From Physcomitrium patens (taxonomy: Eukaryota; Streptophyta; Bryopsida; Funariales; Funariaceae), in assembly GCF_000002425.4 (NCBI RefSeq), contig NC_037273.1, forward strand, positions 11,771,986-11,835,985: a stretch of 64,000 nt of DNA. Direction: 5' to 3'. The notes beneath the pieces were generated by a model. It was given only the letters and a program-made list of their open reading frames with translations, was not told the origin of the DNA and did not search any database. Position numbers and translations under genes: made by a program. Positions 46,343 through 59,142 of the stretch are shown piece by piece. Within the stretch, counting starts at the first letter, position 1. Every line of letters starts with the position of its first letter.

Positions 46343-47801
46343 GACAACAGTTACTTCTACAGTGTCCTATCTCTGTTAACGATCAGTGGTCAGATTTTGT
46401 TAGTCTATTATCTCTGAAGTCACTGCTTAATAAGACTGGATCTCCCCTTTTGAGACTTGTCTCTGAACCTTCTTAAGCATCTCCAGATCAAGGAGTTTTA
46501 CATGCTTTCAAAAGAGGCATTTTCTAAAACGTGGACGGACCATATGCTTGTCATTTTCACTCTCTAGTCTCAATTCTGCTATCAGGCTCCATTTTTTAAC
46601 TTGTACGATGTGATGAACTCTTTGTGGATCATACATTATTCTAGAGATCATGTTTGAAGCAGATTCGACGTGGACACACCCTGAAATAATGACTCCACCC
46701 ACCTCCCAAATGTCTCTGTTCAACAATGCTCAACAATTCTTGCCCTTCACAGCTAAAGATTCACTCTCGATGCGGTTGTTAGCCTTGGTCGACTGGACTG
46801 CAGGCACTGGCCTTCATCCATAGCTGCTCCTGTATTGTCAAATAAAGCATACAATTGTTTGTGTTTGCATCCAGTTAGAATTGCAAAATTGTTTTACCAC
46901 ATGTACTGTATTTCTGTATTTTCGACAAACAATTAATACAGTTAAAAATGAAATTAACTTTCAAATGTGTGAAAGAAGTGTTTGGAATTTTTTATTCATC
47001 TCATAAGATCCATCATTTAACTTGTAATGGCCAATTGAAACAATTATATTTACATATCAAACAAAAAATTATTTAACAAAAAGCTTCAACATAACAATAG
47101 AATGTACCTAAGATTGTTTCTGTATTACAAAATAGAATTTTACAGTACAATTTTTCACAATTATAAGAATTTTAAGCTGTAAAGTTTAGAATTGTTTCAA
47201 GTATTAATACAATTATGATGTATTATTATTATTATTATCATTTTTTTTCTTCTTTGATTTCTACAAAACAATATCACAAATAAAATCAAATACATCGTTG
47301 TTTTACTAATCAAATATTGAAGAAAAAATCTATGAAGTGCTTTAATGTATTGATAGCACTTAATAAATTTGTAAAACTGTATAAAATGCTATGAGATTTT
47401 ATTTTATTTTAATCTTATCATAATTTAAGACCAATAAATCTTTTTGTGGATAAATATACTCAAAAAATATCCACTGATCATGTCAAATTTAAACCTTTAA
47501 GTACATTTTATTTCAAAAATGTATTTAAAGCTTAAATGTACTTAAAGACTTTTTTTAACTTCTGAAAAATAATGTCTAAATTAAATGTTCATCATAAAAA
47601 TATAAAATCAAAATTAAAATCCAACTTGTTTCATTCAATAAACAAGCTCTAAAAATTATAAGCTGTGTGCATTCACATAGTGTATATTTTTGCATGGATT
47701 TTTATATTTTATCATAAAAAGAACTATTATTATGTAAGTATTGCCAAATTAAGTTTTATACATTTATTCTTTATTAAAATTTGCAGTATGAACCAATTAA
47801 C

Positions 47802-47804
<3 letters not shown>

Positions 47805-47834
<30 letters not shown>
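47805..47834 (+). repeat. TA microsatellite
   Basis: About 14 TA units in AT-rich spacer. Confidence 0.8.
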
Positions 47835-47836
<2 letters not shown>

Positions 47837-48308
47837 CTTCTTTTATGTTAGAAGAATTATGATCTTTGTAAATATTAGTAAAAATATTCATTTAGCTTTA
47901 TAATTGTATTTGTATTTTCTCCAAATAGCTAAAAAAGATATATTAGCAAAAATTTGCAAGCATGCAACTTATTTTTTCTAATATTGTTTTTTATTTTTAA
48001 AATAGTTCTACCTTTCAAGATAGATCTTATTGAATTTGAGTAATTCTTGCAGGAACTAAAAAAGAGAGAAAATTACTTAAAGTGGTTTTAGTACTAGAAG
48101 AGTAAAAAACAAGCTGTAAATAAACCCTGGTTACTATTATTAGTCTTAACTATAAATCGAGACCAAATCAAAAATACAAATAAAAAGATAGTGGCCAATG
48201 TGTGAATAACTCTTATTTATTTTAGTTGCTCTATAATAAAATTATCTTATGATATTAGATAGAATAAATTATATTATAGGAAATTAAATAATCAAATTCA
48301 ATGTTATC

Positions 48309-48312
<4 letters not shown>

Positions 48313-48341
<29 letters not shown>
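48313..48341 (+). repeat. TA microsatellite
   Basis: About 14 TA units in AT-rich spacer. Confidence 0.8.
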
Positions 48342-48344
<3 letters not shown>

Positions 48345-49119
48345 GAATTTTGTAGTCTAATTACATTGATTTTTAAACAATTTATTATGTGGATTGGTGA
48401 AATATAAGCTATTAATAGATAAAAGTGAATCATATTTTTTTAATACTTATATTTTTCTAACTTTAGATAAATTAGGTCTACCTTTTGCATTGAGATAAAA
48501 TCATTTGGAAGTTGTGTGTTGCATACGTAATGACAATAAACAAGACAAAAATATAGAAATTGGAAAATTTTGCCTTAGATTCAATAAAAAATGTCTTTTT
48601 GCATAGATAGTTGTATATCATATTTTCATAAGAAAAATCTTTTAGAAATACTAAAATATTGTTAAAAAAGAATGGAGTAGAAGTTATTAGATAAATATTA
48701 AATATTATGTATAATAAAACCCTCCAATAGTAACCATAGTTGACTTATGGTTGTTTTTTTGTTGCAATAATATGATGAAAAAATCCAAGATTTTGTGTTA
48801 AATTTTTTTTGAGATGCTACCTTCAAAAGTTGTAATTGAATAAAGAAAACACATCTATATATCAAACTACTTATTCACATATTCATTATTCTACCATTTC
48901 TTTGATTCACTTAATTGCATATAATATTTCTTCACTTCAAAATTACATCTTTGGTAAAATTACTCTTAATAATTATATAAAATTACAAAAAAAATGTATT
49001 TCACATTGTTGTATTATGTGTTGTCTTGTTTGGGAATGCATTGGGCACTTGGCTATGGAGGTAAACTTGTATTTTGTAAATAAAAAAGAATCTAATAACC
49101 TTATTAAAACCCTATATAA

Positions 49120-49520
49120 ACCCCAATTGAAGATCAAAATTTCTAATTCAATCCTAATCAAATCCTAAAGAAATTCTACACAATTACTAATTGAACCTAA
49201 TCAAATTCTAAGTAAATTCTAAAAAATCCTAATAAAACCATAAAATTACCTCAAATAAATTCCAATTGAATTCTAACTAGATCTTTTAGCAAATTTAAAA
49301 CATCAATAATTAATAATTTAATTATTTATCTTATTTTAAAATTTGCATACTTCTCAATCTATTAAATAAAAATAAGGACACAAAATTTGAAAAGAATTAA
49401 ACTTATAGATTAAGAGAAAAAGCTCCTAATTGGTTCAAACATTGGTTGTCCTCCTTCTTCAATATAAGTTTCTAAAATGGAGACTCTTTTTTATTCCACA
49501 AATCTCAAAGTCATCCAAAC
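49120..49520 (-). repeat. Degenerate repeat (right copy, inverted relative to 6430-6905)
   Basis: On the minus strand it reads ATTGAAGAAGGAGGACAACC, CAAATTTTGTGTCCTTATT, then loose units of TTAGGATTTGATTAGG. The block order is the same as at 6430-6905. It is probably a decayed copy of the same dispersed element. Confidence 0.45.
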
Positions 49521-50590
49521 CATCTTTGACTTTGTAAAACTCTAACAAAGTTATTATCCACTCAAATCTCCTCAATCAACTCTCAAAGAAACCTTATCAA
49601 GTTTGCTCTCTTAACCTCACTTTCCAATCAATATAAAAAAGCCACAATTGTTGTGGACATGCAATTTTGTACCTTGGATTTGATTTCACAACCAAGTCTA
49701 GTTTCACAACTTGATTCACAATTGGTCCTCTCTAGGTGTCAATCTAAGAATTTTCTATGTAATTTTTCTTATTTTTTTATTTTTTTATTTTTTTTTTCAT
49801 CTAAAGATGCATTTAATAATATTTTTTTTCTAACCTACATTATTTTGCTTTGTTTATGGCCCTACAAGTAAATAGAAATATTTTTTACACTAATATTTTT
49901 TTACTACCTTCCTATTTGTACAAAAGGCAACATTAAAACTAATATTTTTTACTACACTCCTATTCTTACTTATATTTTTATAAAGTAATTTGCTACAATG
50001 TTTTTGATTTAGTTCTTGTATAATATAATGATTTTTTTTTTCTTTCACCTAATAATTTTGTTATAACACAGCATTGTTACTATTTGTAAACTCGAAATAA
50101 TATCATTTTATAAACATGTACAGATGTAAAAAAAAAATTATTTCTAAAAAAAATAGAATCAATCTCACTAAATGTGTGATGCCTCCATCTATTTGGAAAT
50201 GATCTCACACATATAGAGTTTTTCTTCTTCTATAAAAATATTTCAACTTTATCAAAACAATCTTACAAAACAATCTTACAAAACAATTAAGAAGCCTCAT
50301 GTTTCTATCACAAATTGATAGAGACCAGATTTTTTGGTAATAATCAAACTGCATATTGCACCTTGATTACTAGATTTCCATTACAAATCTAAATCAAAAC
50401 ATTAAAGAAATTTTCAAACGAATAAAAAATAAATTTTATTTTTGAACTTCAATCGAACTATTCTATAGACTAGGTGCATAGGCCAAGACTATCCTCAAAC
50501 CATCTCCTTACTTCACCAAGTCCAAAAAAATAGGTCCAGTTAGCAACTTAGAGATGGGAAGGGAAGGGAAAAAAAAAAAAAAAAAAAACT

Positions 50591-52165
50591 ACACAGAGAC
50601 AAAATTCAACATCACGAAATGAAACTCACACACGCTATCCTTGACTTCAAAATCAAAAACCCCTGGCGGCTCTGGCTTGCGTCCTCGCAAAGCCCAGCCC
50701 AGTTTCAAGAGCTGTGCCCTCAGGTCCTGTGTTTTTGTTGCATCGATGAGGCCGTTTTCTTGGTTTTTGGCGTTGCATCGATTTGTGGGTTTTCGCGTGA
50801 GATTGATGTAAAGGAGGACATCCTGACCGCGCTCGCTTTCGTCGCAAAAAAAAGGTTCAGAAATACGTTCGCTTTCGAACGACACTGACGAGGAAAGTAT
50901 CGGCGAGGGGAAAAAAAAGCGACATGATTCTTTTGAGGATGGGAGGGTGTCGGGACCCAGTGACTGCTCATGATTCATGGCGTCATTCAATCCCATCACA
51001 GTCCAATCTCAAACCCAAATTTTTCCTCGCACGGCAGATCAAGCACTTAATTGGAGCTTGAGTCCTGAGGTAATCGAGCATGGAGAGGGAATTTCAAAAC
51101 CGAAATCGTCGTCTTAAGAGATGAGTGATTTCCGTGTAACACAATTGGTGAAGCCATCCTGTGTCGATTATTCGATTCTATTAGAGATGTGGTGTCAAGT
51201 AGTTGGAATGCTGCATTCTCCCAGGGGGCTGGTCCCACTTCTCTGTATTGTACAGTGAAGTCAAGGACGATTCTCCAACGATTTTGCACGCCGGAAGAGG
51301 CTAATTACATTCTTATTCAGCGAGAGTATGTTTTAAAATTCCTTATGTCCTAAAGTGGAGAGGAGCTCCTCCCAGTTGAAGACGAAATTTTGTGAGGAAA
51401 CACGAGGGACACTGGGTTTGCCACCGTGGAGTTCATTGAATAGCCGTCTATGGATGCTTCCCCCCGGCCATCCCCATTTCCTGTGCATTCAGCCTTGCTA
51501 ATCTCTCCGCGTCATCTCTCGCCATTCTGTGTTTGTCCTGTTACACCAAACTCGTGACCAGAATTTCATTCGTGCAAGTTGTACTATCCGATCGTCGCCT
51601 TTGATAGTGGGTCCTCACTTTCGGGGTAACTCGTCCTCGATGGCATTTATAGTTGGACGTTGGTTTTCGGGCTGCGGAGATTGGAGCTTTCTCGTGCTTT
51701 CTGTGTGTGAAGAGATTCTCCAAATTTCGAGGTTTGATAGCTGGAGAGAATGTAGAGCAATTGTAATTAGTAGCCTCTCAGGTCGATATCCTTCCCCAAG
51801 TGGGTGTACCAGTAAGAGTTCCAAGTTTGTGTATCAGAACAGAAGGAATTTGAAGTTAACTGGTCGGTGTTTTAGTGTTTATGCGACTACTGGGTGGCTA
51901 TCGCGTCAGGTCGAGATGAATATTTTTTTGCGGCTCACTTCATCTGCTCTGGAAGCGACCTGGTAGTGAGAATTTCAAAGGAAAGATCAGTCGCCCTGAA
52001 TTCAACATACAGTAAACTCAACGTTTCAGTTTCGCTTGAGTTTGTTCACCCTACATCGCGCCAAGATATAATTCATCTCTTGAGTTCACAGCTACAAATC
52101 GTTAACACACTTGTAAGGATCTCTTGAGCAGAGGCGGGTAGCTTTCGCTGACTGCAGCCGACACA
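50591..52165. other. GC-rich leader and promoter region of the GT34 gene
   Basis: GC content jumps here. Open frames exist on both strands (50589-50999 minus, 51529-51966 plus), but neither shows a domain. It most likely contains the promoter and long 5' untranslated region of the gene starting at 52166. Confidence 0.45.
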
Positions 52166-53621
52166 ATGAATCGCCAAGTTTCTAGCGACGATTTTCAACC
52201 CACCATGCAAACCTACGGTTGGGGTCGTTTCCTGGCCACACAGAAGGGCCGCAAATTGGTGAAGACGGTGAATTCATTTAAGGTCACGATTCTGTGCGGG
52301 TTGATCACCTTTCTGGTTCTGCGAGGAACTATGCAAGCCGGATCGACTCTACCGGACAGCACCATGGACTCCGATGTGGAGCTTGTGCGTGGTAGGTCCC
52401 CGGCAAGGGCACGCATGCTGACCCAGGTGGAAGGTGATGACACGGATGCTGTTGGCGAGGAAGTTACGTCTAATGAATCCTCACAACAAAAGTGGGATCC
52501 CAACAAAACTTACACCCTCGGTCCAAAAATCTCCAACTGGGACGGGCAACGACGGAGTGAAACGACCTCAACCCTGGCAGGAACATATCTCGTGATGGAA
52601 AGCCGAAGACACTGCTCGTTTCGGGCTCTCAGCCTGGTCCTTGTGGCAACCCCAAGGGCGACTTCTACCACCTTAAGTTTCTGAAGAACAGGATCGACTA
52701 CGCCCGCCTCCATGGCCTTGAGATATTCTACAACATGGCCATCTTCGACAAGGAGATGACTTCGATTTGGGCCAAGCTTCCGTTGTTGCGCAAGCTCATG
52801 GTGCACAATCCCGAATTGGAGTGGATTTGGTGGATGGACAGCGACGCCCTCTTCACCGACATGACCTTCGCATTTCCCATGGAGAAGTACAAGGGAAAAA
52901 AATCTAGTTGCCCATGGGTTTCACAATCTCTTGTTTGAGGAGCACCAGTGGATTGCTTTAAACACAGGGAGCTTCCTCATACGGAATTGTCAGTGGTCTT
53001 TGGATCTGCTTGATGCATGGGCTCCGTTCGGCCCCAGGGGAGAAACTAGGGTCAAAGCAGGTGCTCCTCGTTCGTTTCACAACACATCGATTCGAATAAA
53101 ATCTGTTCTCAGAATGCTGCCTGAAAATTGAACCTCGCAATGTGTGTTTATACGTGTGGCTTTTGGTTGTAGAGAAAATGTTGACGGCGAAGTTGGTTGG
53201 GCGGCCAAGTTTCGAAGCCGACGACCAATCTGCCCTTGTGTATCTCCTGCTCTTCGACGGCCCCAAATGGAGGGTGAGCACGCACATTGAGTGGGAGTTT
53301 TACCTTCACGGCTACTGGAAGTATCTAGTGTACAAATACGAGGATCTGATATGCAAGAGCAACCCCGGATTCGGAGACGACCGGTGGCCCTTCGTGACGC
53401 ACTTCGTGGGATGCAAGCCATGCGAGCAAGTCGTGACTGCCGATCTGGAGGAGTGCCTCGCACAGATGGAGCGAGCATTCAACTTCGCAGGCAACCAGGT
53501 GCTTGAAAGCTATGGATACCAACATCAGTCTCTTGGATCCTTCAAGACGAAGCGGTTCCGCCAGGATACACAGGATCCCCTCGGATTGCGGCAAGAGCTT
53601 CAATCTTTGAAAGCACCATAG
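52166..53621 (+). pseudogene. GT34 xyloglucan 6-xylosyltransferase-like, two frameshifts
   Basis: Two exons, 52166-53060 and 53173-53621 (AG-GTGCTC donor, TTGTAG acceptor). It is a Golgi type II membrane protein in layout: short cytosolic part, membrane anchor (VTILCGLITFLVLRG), stem, then the GT34 catalytic domain with WWMDSDALFTDM (DxD metal site), HQWIALNTGSFLIRN and a C-terminal FEADDQSALVYLLL. GT34 enzymes add xylose to the xyloglucan backbone. At about 52557 four bases seem missing after AGTGA, and at about 52900 an A7 run has one base too many. The two shifts cancel, leaving about 115 codons readable only in another frame. Either a pseudogene or two sequence errors. Confidence 0.85.
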
Positions 53622-55697
53622 GGCAACACACATCCACAATCACCAGGCGAAGTGGGCTTCAGCAGCGAGAGCTGAAATCCCACTTCGAGATAGAATCCTC
53701 TAGCCCAACAGCTTCACACAACAAACAGCCAAAACTGCCCGCGATCAATGTACAGTTAGTTAACGAAAATCAAAACCTTCGAGCGGCAGCCAAATTTATT
53801 GCTAGTCGGGAATCGAATGCTCGAATACTTCGATGCACTTGTTCGAGGTGACACGGTGCTCACAATGCTCTGTGGTCATGCTGGTAAGCAGAATCATAAT
53901 GCTTGACCTGATGCATCGAATACCACCCTCGGAGATCAGGTGTAGCTTTGTCCAGTTCTCTCAATTCATGTGAAGAACTATGTAATCTTGTCGGTGGTCT
54001 CCGCACAATGGACATCAAAAATATGAGTTTTACACACTTACTGTGTTTTTTCCAATGAAATGATCTGCAAATAATGTCTAATATTAGACTCACAAGGTGG
54101 ATAGTTTGCCGTGGTTAATAACGATACTCACACGACATAGAATGCCTGTTGACTATAAGTTTAGGAATATATGTTATTTACAATAAACTGGTTTTTAACG
54201 TCATTAGAGATATCACAACTAATGCTTTCATACAAAGGTATAATTTGAAAAAAAATGATTAAGCTTTTGTGCCCTAAAGTAATACTTTCTAAATCTCAAT
54301 TTACAGAACAATGCTGCAAACTAAGAATTTAAAGTGTTAATATCTACTTTAATTTGTAAACCTAGTTTCAAATATAGTTATTTGCTGCTAATACTTTTTT
54401 AATTTACCTTCATAAATTATTTTTTTTATAATTGAAGGTTGAAGTTTCGTTTCAATACTTGTAGTTAAAAAAGTCTATTCAAGAAACAAGTATGGCAAAA
54501 GAATTCATATTTTATTATAATAATGTATACCAATTGTAATATGTATACTTTTTAAAACAATTACAGAAACCTTGTAAATTTGATTTGGAATGTACAATTC
54601 AAATTTGGAAAATATTTGAATTTGGAAAATATTTGGAAAATATTGAATTCAAACTGATAGTCCTTCTTGTTTAAAACATTTACAAAATTTAAATTTTAAA
54701 ATTTCCCCATAATTAATTTTAAATTTACATGTGACATTTTAAAATATAATGCTTAATATTTTTATACGACACAAAGCACCAGATTTGGAGCATGTAATAC
54801 AAAAATAGATAGAGAAAAGATGACAACAAAATGAGTGAAAGAGGATGAAAGAACATGAAGCCTTATAAAATTTATTAACAAGTGTAAGAAGAGTTTGAAA
54901 CCTACTAGTATTTTGAAAACAAATTAATTCTAATACTGCTCACAAATTATTCCTAATGAGAATGAATAAAATCCAAAACAAGAAAAGAAGGAAAGTAAGA
55001 ATTTTCCCAAAAACAATTTATTTTGTAGAATCAAAGTCACTTAAAACTCCACCAAATTCTAATCAAGAAGTTAACCCTAATAATAATAAAAGTAAAAGTA
55101 AAAGCAACAGCGGTAAATTCCTGCAGGTATAGCCCTCGATTCATTAACTTTAATTGTAATGCCACGTGGCAACATGGGTCCAGCGTAATAAGACCCCGTC
55201 CAACTGGCATCACGACTTAGGGAACCCGATATATGAATCTTCGCGGCAACCACCAATAAGTGGAGCGCACGTGGATCCCATGGGGCGGGATCCATAAGAG
55301 AGTCAACGTCCCCGTTCGTGGATCGGTTGGTCAGGGACGGAGGGACAACAGAGTCGTCGACGGAGCTCCCTCAGAATCGACGAGAAGTTGAAGAAATCGT
55401 TTCCTGGTCGTCGTCCCATGCCAACCACGCTCCACGGCCAGAATTATTTTTTGTTTTATTTTGTTTTTATTTGTGTTTTTTTTCTTCGTGTGTGTGATGG
55501 GCGCAGTGTCACCGAGTCTTTTCTGCGTGCTCGTGTGGTTTTCTGGAGCATGTGAGCACGAGTTTGCTGTATAAGGAATGTGCAACGCATTTGAGTTTTA
55601 GAGGAATTAGGGTTTTGGCGTTTTGCTGCAGTCTCGTGTTTTTCCTCGCAGTCTGTTTTTTTTCAAGTCTCCCCTGGCTATTGGAGAGATAGCAGAG
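53622..55697. other. Intergenic region between the GT34 and FAX genes
   Basis: The middle (about 54100-55070) is AT-rich with no gene. A small tandem repeat of AATTTGGAAAATATTTG lies at about 54594-54650. From 55100 the sequence becomes GC-richer and should hold the promoter and leader of the next gene. Confidence 0.45.
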
Positions 55698-57744
55698 ATG
55701 GATTGTGTGAGAGCGATGTCGTCTGTGTGCCCTGGGACGACGTTCATGGCGATTGGTAGATCGGGCTTCGGCAATGGTGCTGGCGATGCAGCCAGTTTTC
55801 GTGGCAGGATTGGGAGTTTTGCTCCCCCTAGATTGCACGGATCGCAGGTTAGGGGAGGATTGCAAGGAGTGGTGGGTTTGAAGGGGTTCGCGTGGCCGAG
55901 GGGAGGCGGAGTGCGAGCCTCTTCATCTGGAATTGGGATGACCCCGAGCGAGCCACTGGATTCCAAGGCCGATAAGGCTGCAAGTGAAGCAGAGGGGGAG
56001 TTCGATTCTGTGAAGCAGTCGATCGGAAGCTCTGTGGATAGTGCCAAGGAGACGGCGAGTGATGTGCTTGATGACTCGAAGCAGTCATTCGCGAGCACGG
56101 TGGATAAAAAACGGGCGGGGGAAACTAAGAGTTTGGTTGAAGATACTGCCAGTAAGGTTTGTGATATCTGGGCAGACCAGGGTAGTAGATACATTTGTGT
56201 AGTTTACTCCGTGCTTAACTCTTTGCTGCTGTCCTTGACTGACGCCAGAAAGTAATTTGGGTGGGTATTTCTGAGGTATCGCGGGATTTGCAGTACAATG
56301 CAAGGGTGTGGGATACGCTGACCAGTTTGTGGTAGTTGTCTAGGGGGTGCTTGTTGCTTTAGGTCTTTGTTTGGTTACACTTTGCAGTACATTCTTGATC
56401 CACCTGGCATTGCGTTTTTGTTTGTCTCGTAAACCATGCTATCCTTGACTTGTTGATAATTGTATCGATTTGGGGAGTCGATTATTGCAGGGGTTTGCAG
56501 TAATTTAGAGGTTTCTTCTTTCAATATATTAACAAGCTTCTGTATTAATAATCTAGTTTTAGAAACACTCCCACTCTTAGAACCTTTAAGCTCTACCACT
56601 TTAGGTTGCTTGAAGTGTGCACAGGGCTCTTTTCGTCCTTGCCAGTTGATGAGTGTGACTTGAGTACTGCCTTGCTCCTTCAGCCCTCTTTTTAACTCTC
56701 AAGTCATCCTGCTCTCCTTGGGGATTATAGATTGCACACATTCGTTTACGTTTTAAGGGAGAAAATACTTCTGAGGATTCAATATTTTCTTGTCAGGTAT
56801 TGTGTTTACAGTATATATGTATAATAGTGAAGTGCTGTGTTCCAATATACTCGCGCCAACTTTTACGTCTTTTCAGGAACTGGAGAAGCTCAAAGACATC
56901 ACAAATCAGCTCTTAGAGCAAGCAGAAATTGCACGACAAAAGCTTGCTGCAACGGCACAGGAAACAGCCTACAAACAGAAAGACAATTTAGCATATGTTG
57001 CTGAGAATGGACCGGAGCCAGTGAAAGAAGTCGCAGGATCAGCCCTTAACGCACACTATTCAAACTCTGGAAAGAGCGGTTCTAAGATTCACGATTTCTG
57101 CTTAGGTATCCCGTTCGGGATTCTCCTCGCTGGTGGTGGTTTGCTTTGGTTTATAATTTCGGGTGGCACTTCCGCCATCAGGTTCGGTGTCATTCTGGGA
57201 AGTGCTCTTCTGTACTTGAGTGTGACGAGTTTGAAGAAGTGGAAAAATGGAGAATCCTCTATGCCATACATCCAGGGCCAAGCAGCCATCTCTGCTTTCC
57301 TTTTTCTCAGGTTTATAACACTCGCTGTATTTCTCATGCTGTCTTGATGTGTTAATAAATTGGTTAAGCGACAATCCAGTTTAGAAGAAGAAATACTCTT
57401 TTGATAGTAGCACATGTTTTATTATGCTTTTATTTTCACAAATGCGTCTATTCATGAGCTATCTGTAGGTTGCCTGATTTTGAAGTAGTTTTCATTTTTC
57501 CACTATTGGCCTGTTTGATATGCTCTAGATTGTAATCTCATTTCCTCTAAGTTGTGATATATGTGGGCTTATCTGAGAAAGTTTGTTTGGGAGCAGGTAC
57601 TACCGACGTTTTACTGTAAACAAGTTGTTCTTTCCGACAGGAGTTACAGGCTTATTAAGTGGGGCGATGTTGGCCTTCTATATTTATGTATTAGTGTCTG
57701 GTGGGAACCCTCCCCCTAAGAAATCCAAGATTCAGTCTAGTTAG
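55698..57744 (+). CDS. FAX-type (TMEM14 family) plastid fatty-acid export protein
   Basis: Three exons: 55698-56156, 56877-57310 and 57597-57744; 346 residues. The N-terminus is rich in S, R, G and A, as a plastid transit peptide. A charged helical part follows (residues about 75-215: SKADKAASEAEGEFDSVKQS, then ELEKLKDITNQLLEQAEIA), probably amphipathic or coiled-coil. The C-terminal TMEM14 domain has four hydrophobic segments (FCLGIPFGILLAGGGLLWF, AIRFGVILGSALLYLSV, GQAAISAFLFLR, TGVTGLLSGAMLAFYIYVLV). In plants this family (FAX1-3) exports fatty acids from plastids across the inner envelope. The long helical N-terminal part resembles FAX3 more than FAX1, but I do not fix the subtype. Confidence 0.87.
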
Positions 57745-59142
57745 GGGGTCAAACTGTCCGACAAGCACCTTTTGGCTTTTCGAATATTCATACCCCTCTC
57801 CTAGGCCGTCATGCAAAGCTTAACAGGTGATTCGTTCAATTTTTGAAGAAGAATGTATTCAAGTCATTTAATGGAGCATCAGTTTGGAAGTTCTTAATGT
57901 CAAGGCAGTCTGACTTATCAAGAATGATATGAGGCCTCATTCTGTAGGTTTTGTGAATTTGTCCTGCGACATCCTAGATACAGAAGACTTTGTAACTTCA
58001 TTTCATAGATCAGTCCTCCAGCTTCTAACTAACAAAAACCAATTGCTAATATGGCATTACAATCAGCAAGCAGAGGAAAATGTCAGAGTTACTTCAAGGT
58101 CAATTGGACAATAAGTACATTAGGAAATGACAAAATCAAGTTAATAAGAATTCTGCAAAAAAACAATATTTTCCTGCTAGGGTCAACATTTCGTGCCTGG
58201 CATTGCAGACAACAATCCATGGTATTCCTCAATTCCACAGGATGATAAACACCCTACAGTGTTAGATAGTTCTGAAGACTCTGTGTTTGATAACATAGTT
58301 GGGGGAATCAAAAGCTGTAGATTTGCACTAGTCAAAGCAGTAAAAAAACTGCCACACAGTGTTTCATGATGTTTACAATCACAGGGATACAATATCATCT
58401 CACAGTAGAAACAATGATAGTAAAGGAAGTAAAACGTCGGCACATAAGTACCGGCGAGCAACTAGATGTATTTGTGGAGCCATTCGGTAAGTTCTTACTC
58501 CAGAAGTTATACACATGGATTACGCGTGTTAGCATTATATGACCAGGCTCCTGCACAATATGCGTTATTATGTGTTATTTCGAAGGGTGGCAACATGCTT
58601 CTGGCATCTCTTAAAATGCAAGATTACTAAGAATGCCTTTCACAAGAGACATGAGGCATCAATCAACTCTACTACGCAGTGACCAATATAGGTTGAGTGT
58701 GGGTTATCTCGAGACAAGTGATTACGCATCGACACTAACACAGGGCTCGAAATTGCCCAGCATGCCTTAAAACCTTCTTCCTTTCAATTGTCTTCAAAGA
58801 AACGCTGTAATCCTTCAACGCAATGGATTTCTGTGAAAGGGACGACAGAGCTTTGACAGCAAAGAGAGCTCTAGATAATGTTTTCTGCGCTTCATACATA
58901 AGGTTTTGAAATCCACTTGCAACTACAGTACAGAGAATGTTCTTGCTATTTCAGCAATGGTCGAGTAGGAGTTGACAAGTAAACTCAATAATGTTCAGCA
59001 GATATGCTGCAATACCCTGCAGCTGAGCTCAGATGCCATGTCGAAAGGCTCGGCTTGTCACTCCGCGAAGGAATTCTTGCTCATCAACTTGTGATGAATT
59101 CAAAATCTAAAAAATATTGAGCAGCAGAAACACCAACCCACG
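57745..59142. other. Spacer between convergent genes
   Basis: It should contain the 3' ends of the FAX-type gene (plus) and the trihelix gene (minus). Open frames here are short and not protein-like. Nothing else is seen. Confidence 0.45.

Larger units (their letters stand above)
46343..50590. other. AT-rich intergenic region
   Basis: No gene or RNA is recognised between the IMPL1 gene and the next GC-rich region. It holds microsatellites (TTA units at about 47221-47239, TA runs at 47805-47834 and 48313-48341), an adenine run at about 50571-50588 and the degenerate repeat at 49120-49520. The open frame at 48836-49168 overlaps that repeat and is not protein-like. Confidence 0.5.

Noticed and set aside
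50589..50999. Minus-strand open frame of 136 codons
   Set aside because: Lies in GC-rich leader sequence with frames on both strands and no recognisable motif.
51529..51966. Plus-strand open frame of 145 codons before the GT34 gene
   Set aside because: Probably part of a long 5' leader; no domain and no conserved start context recognised.
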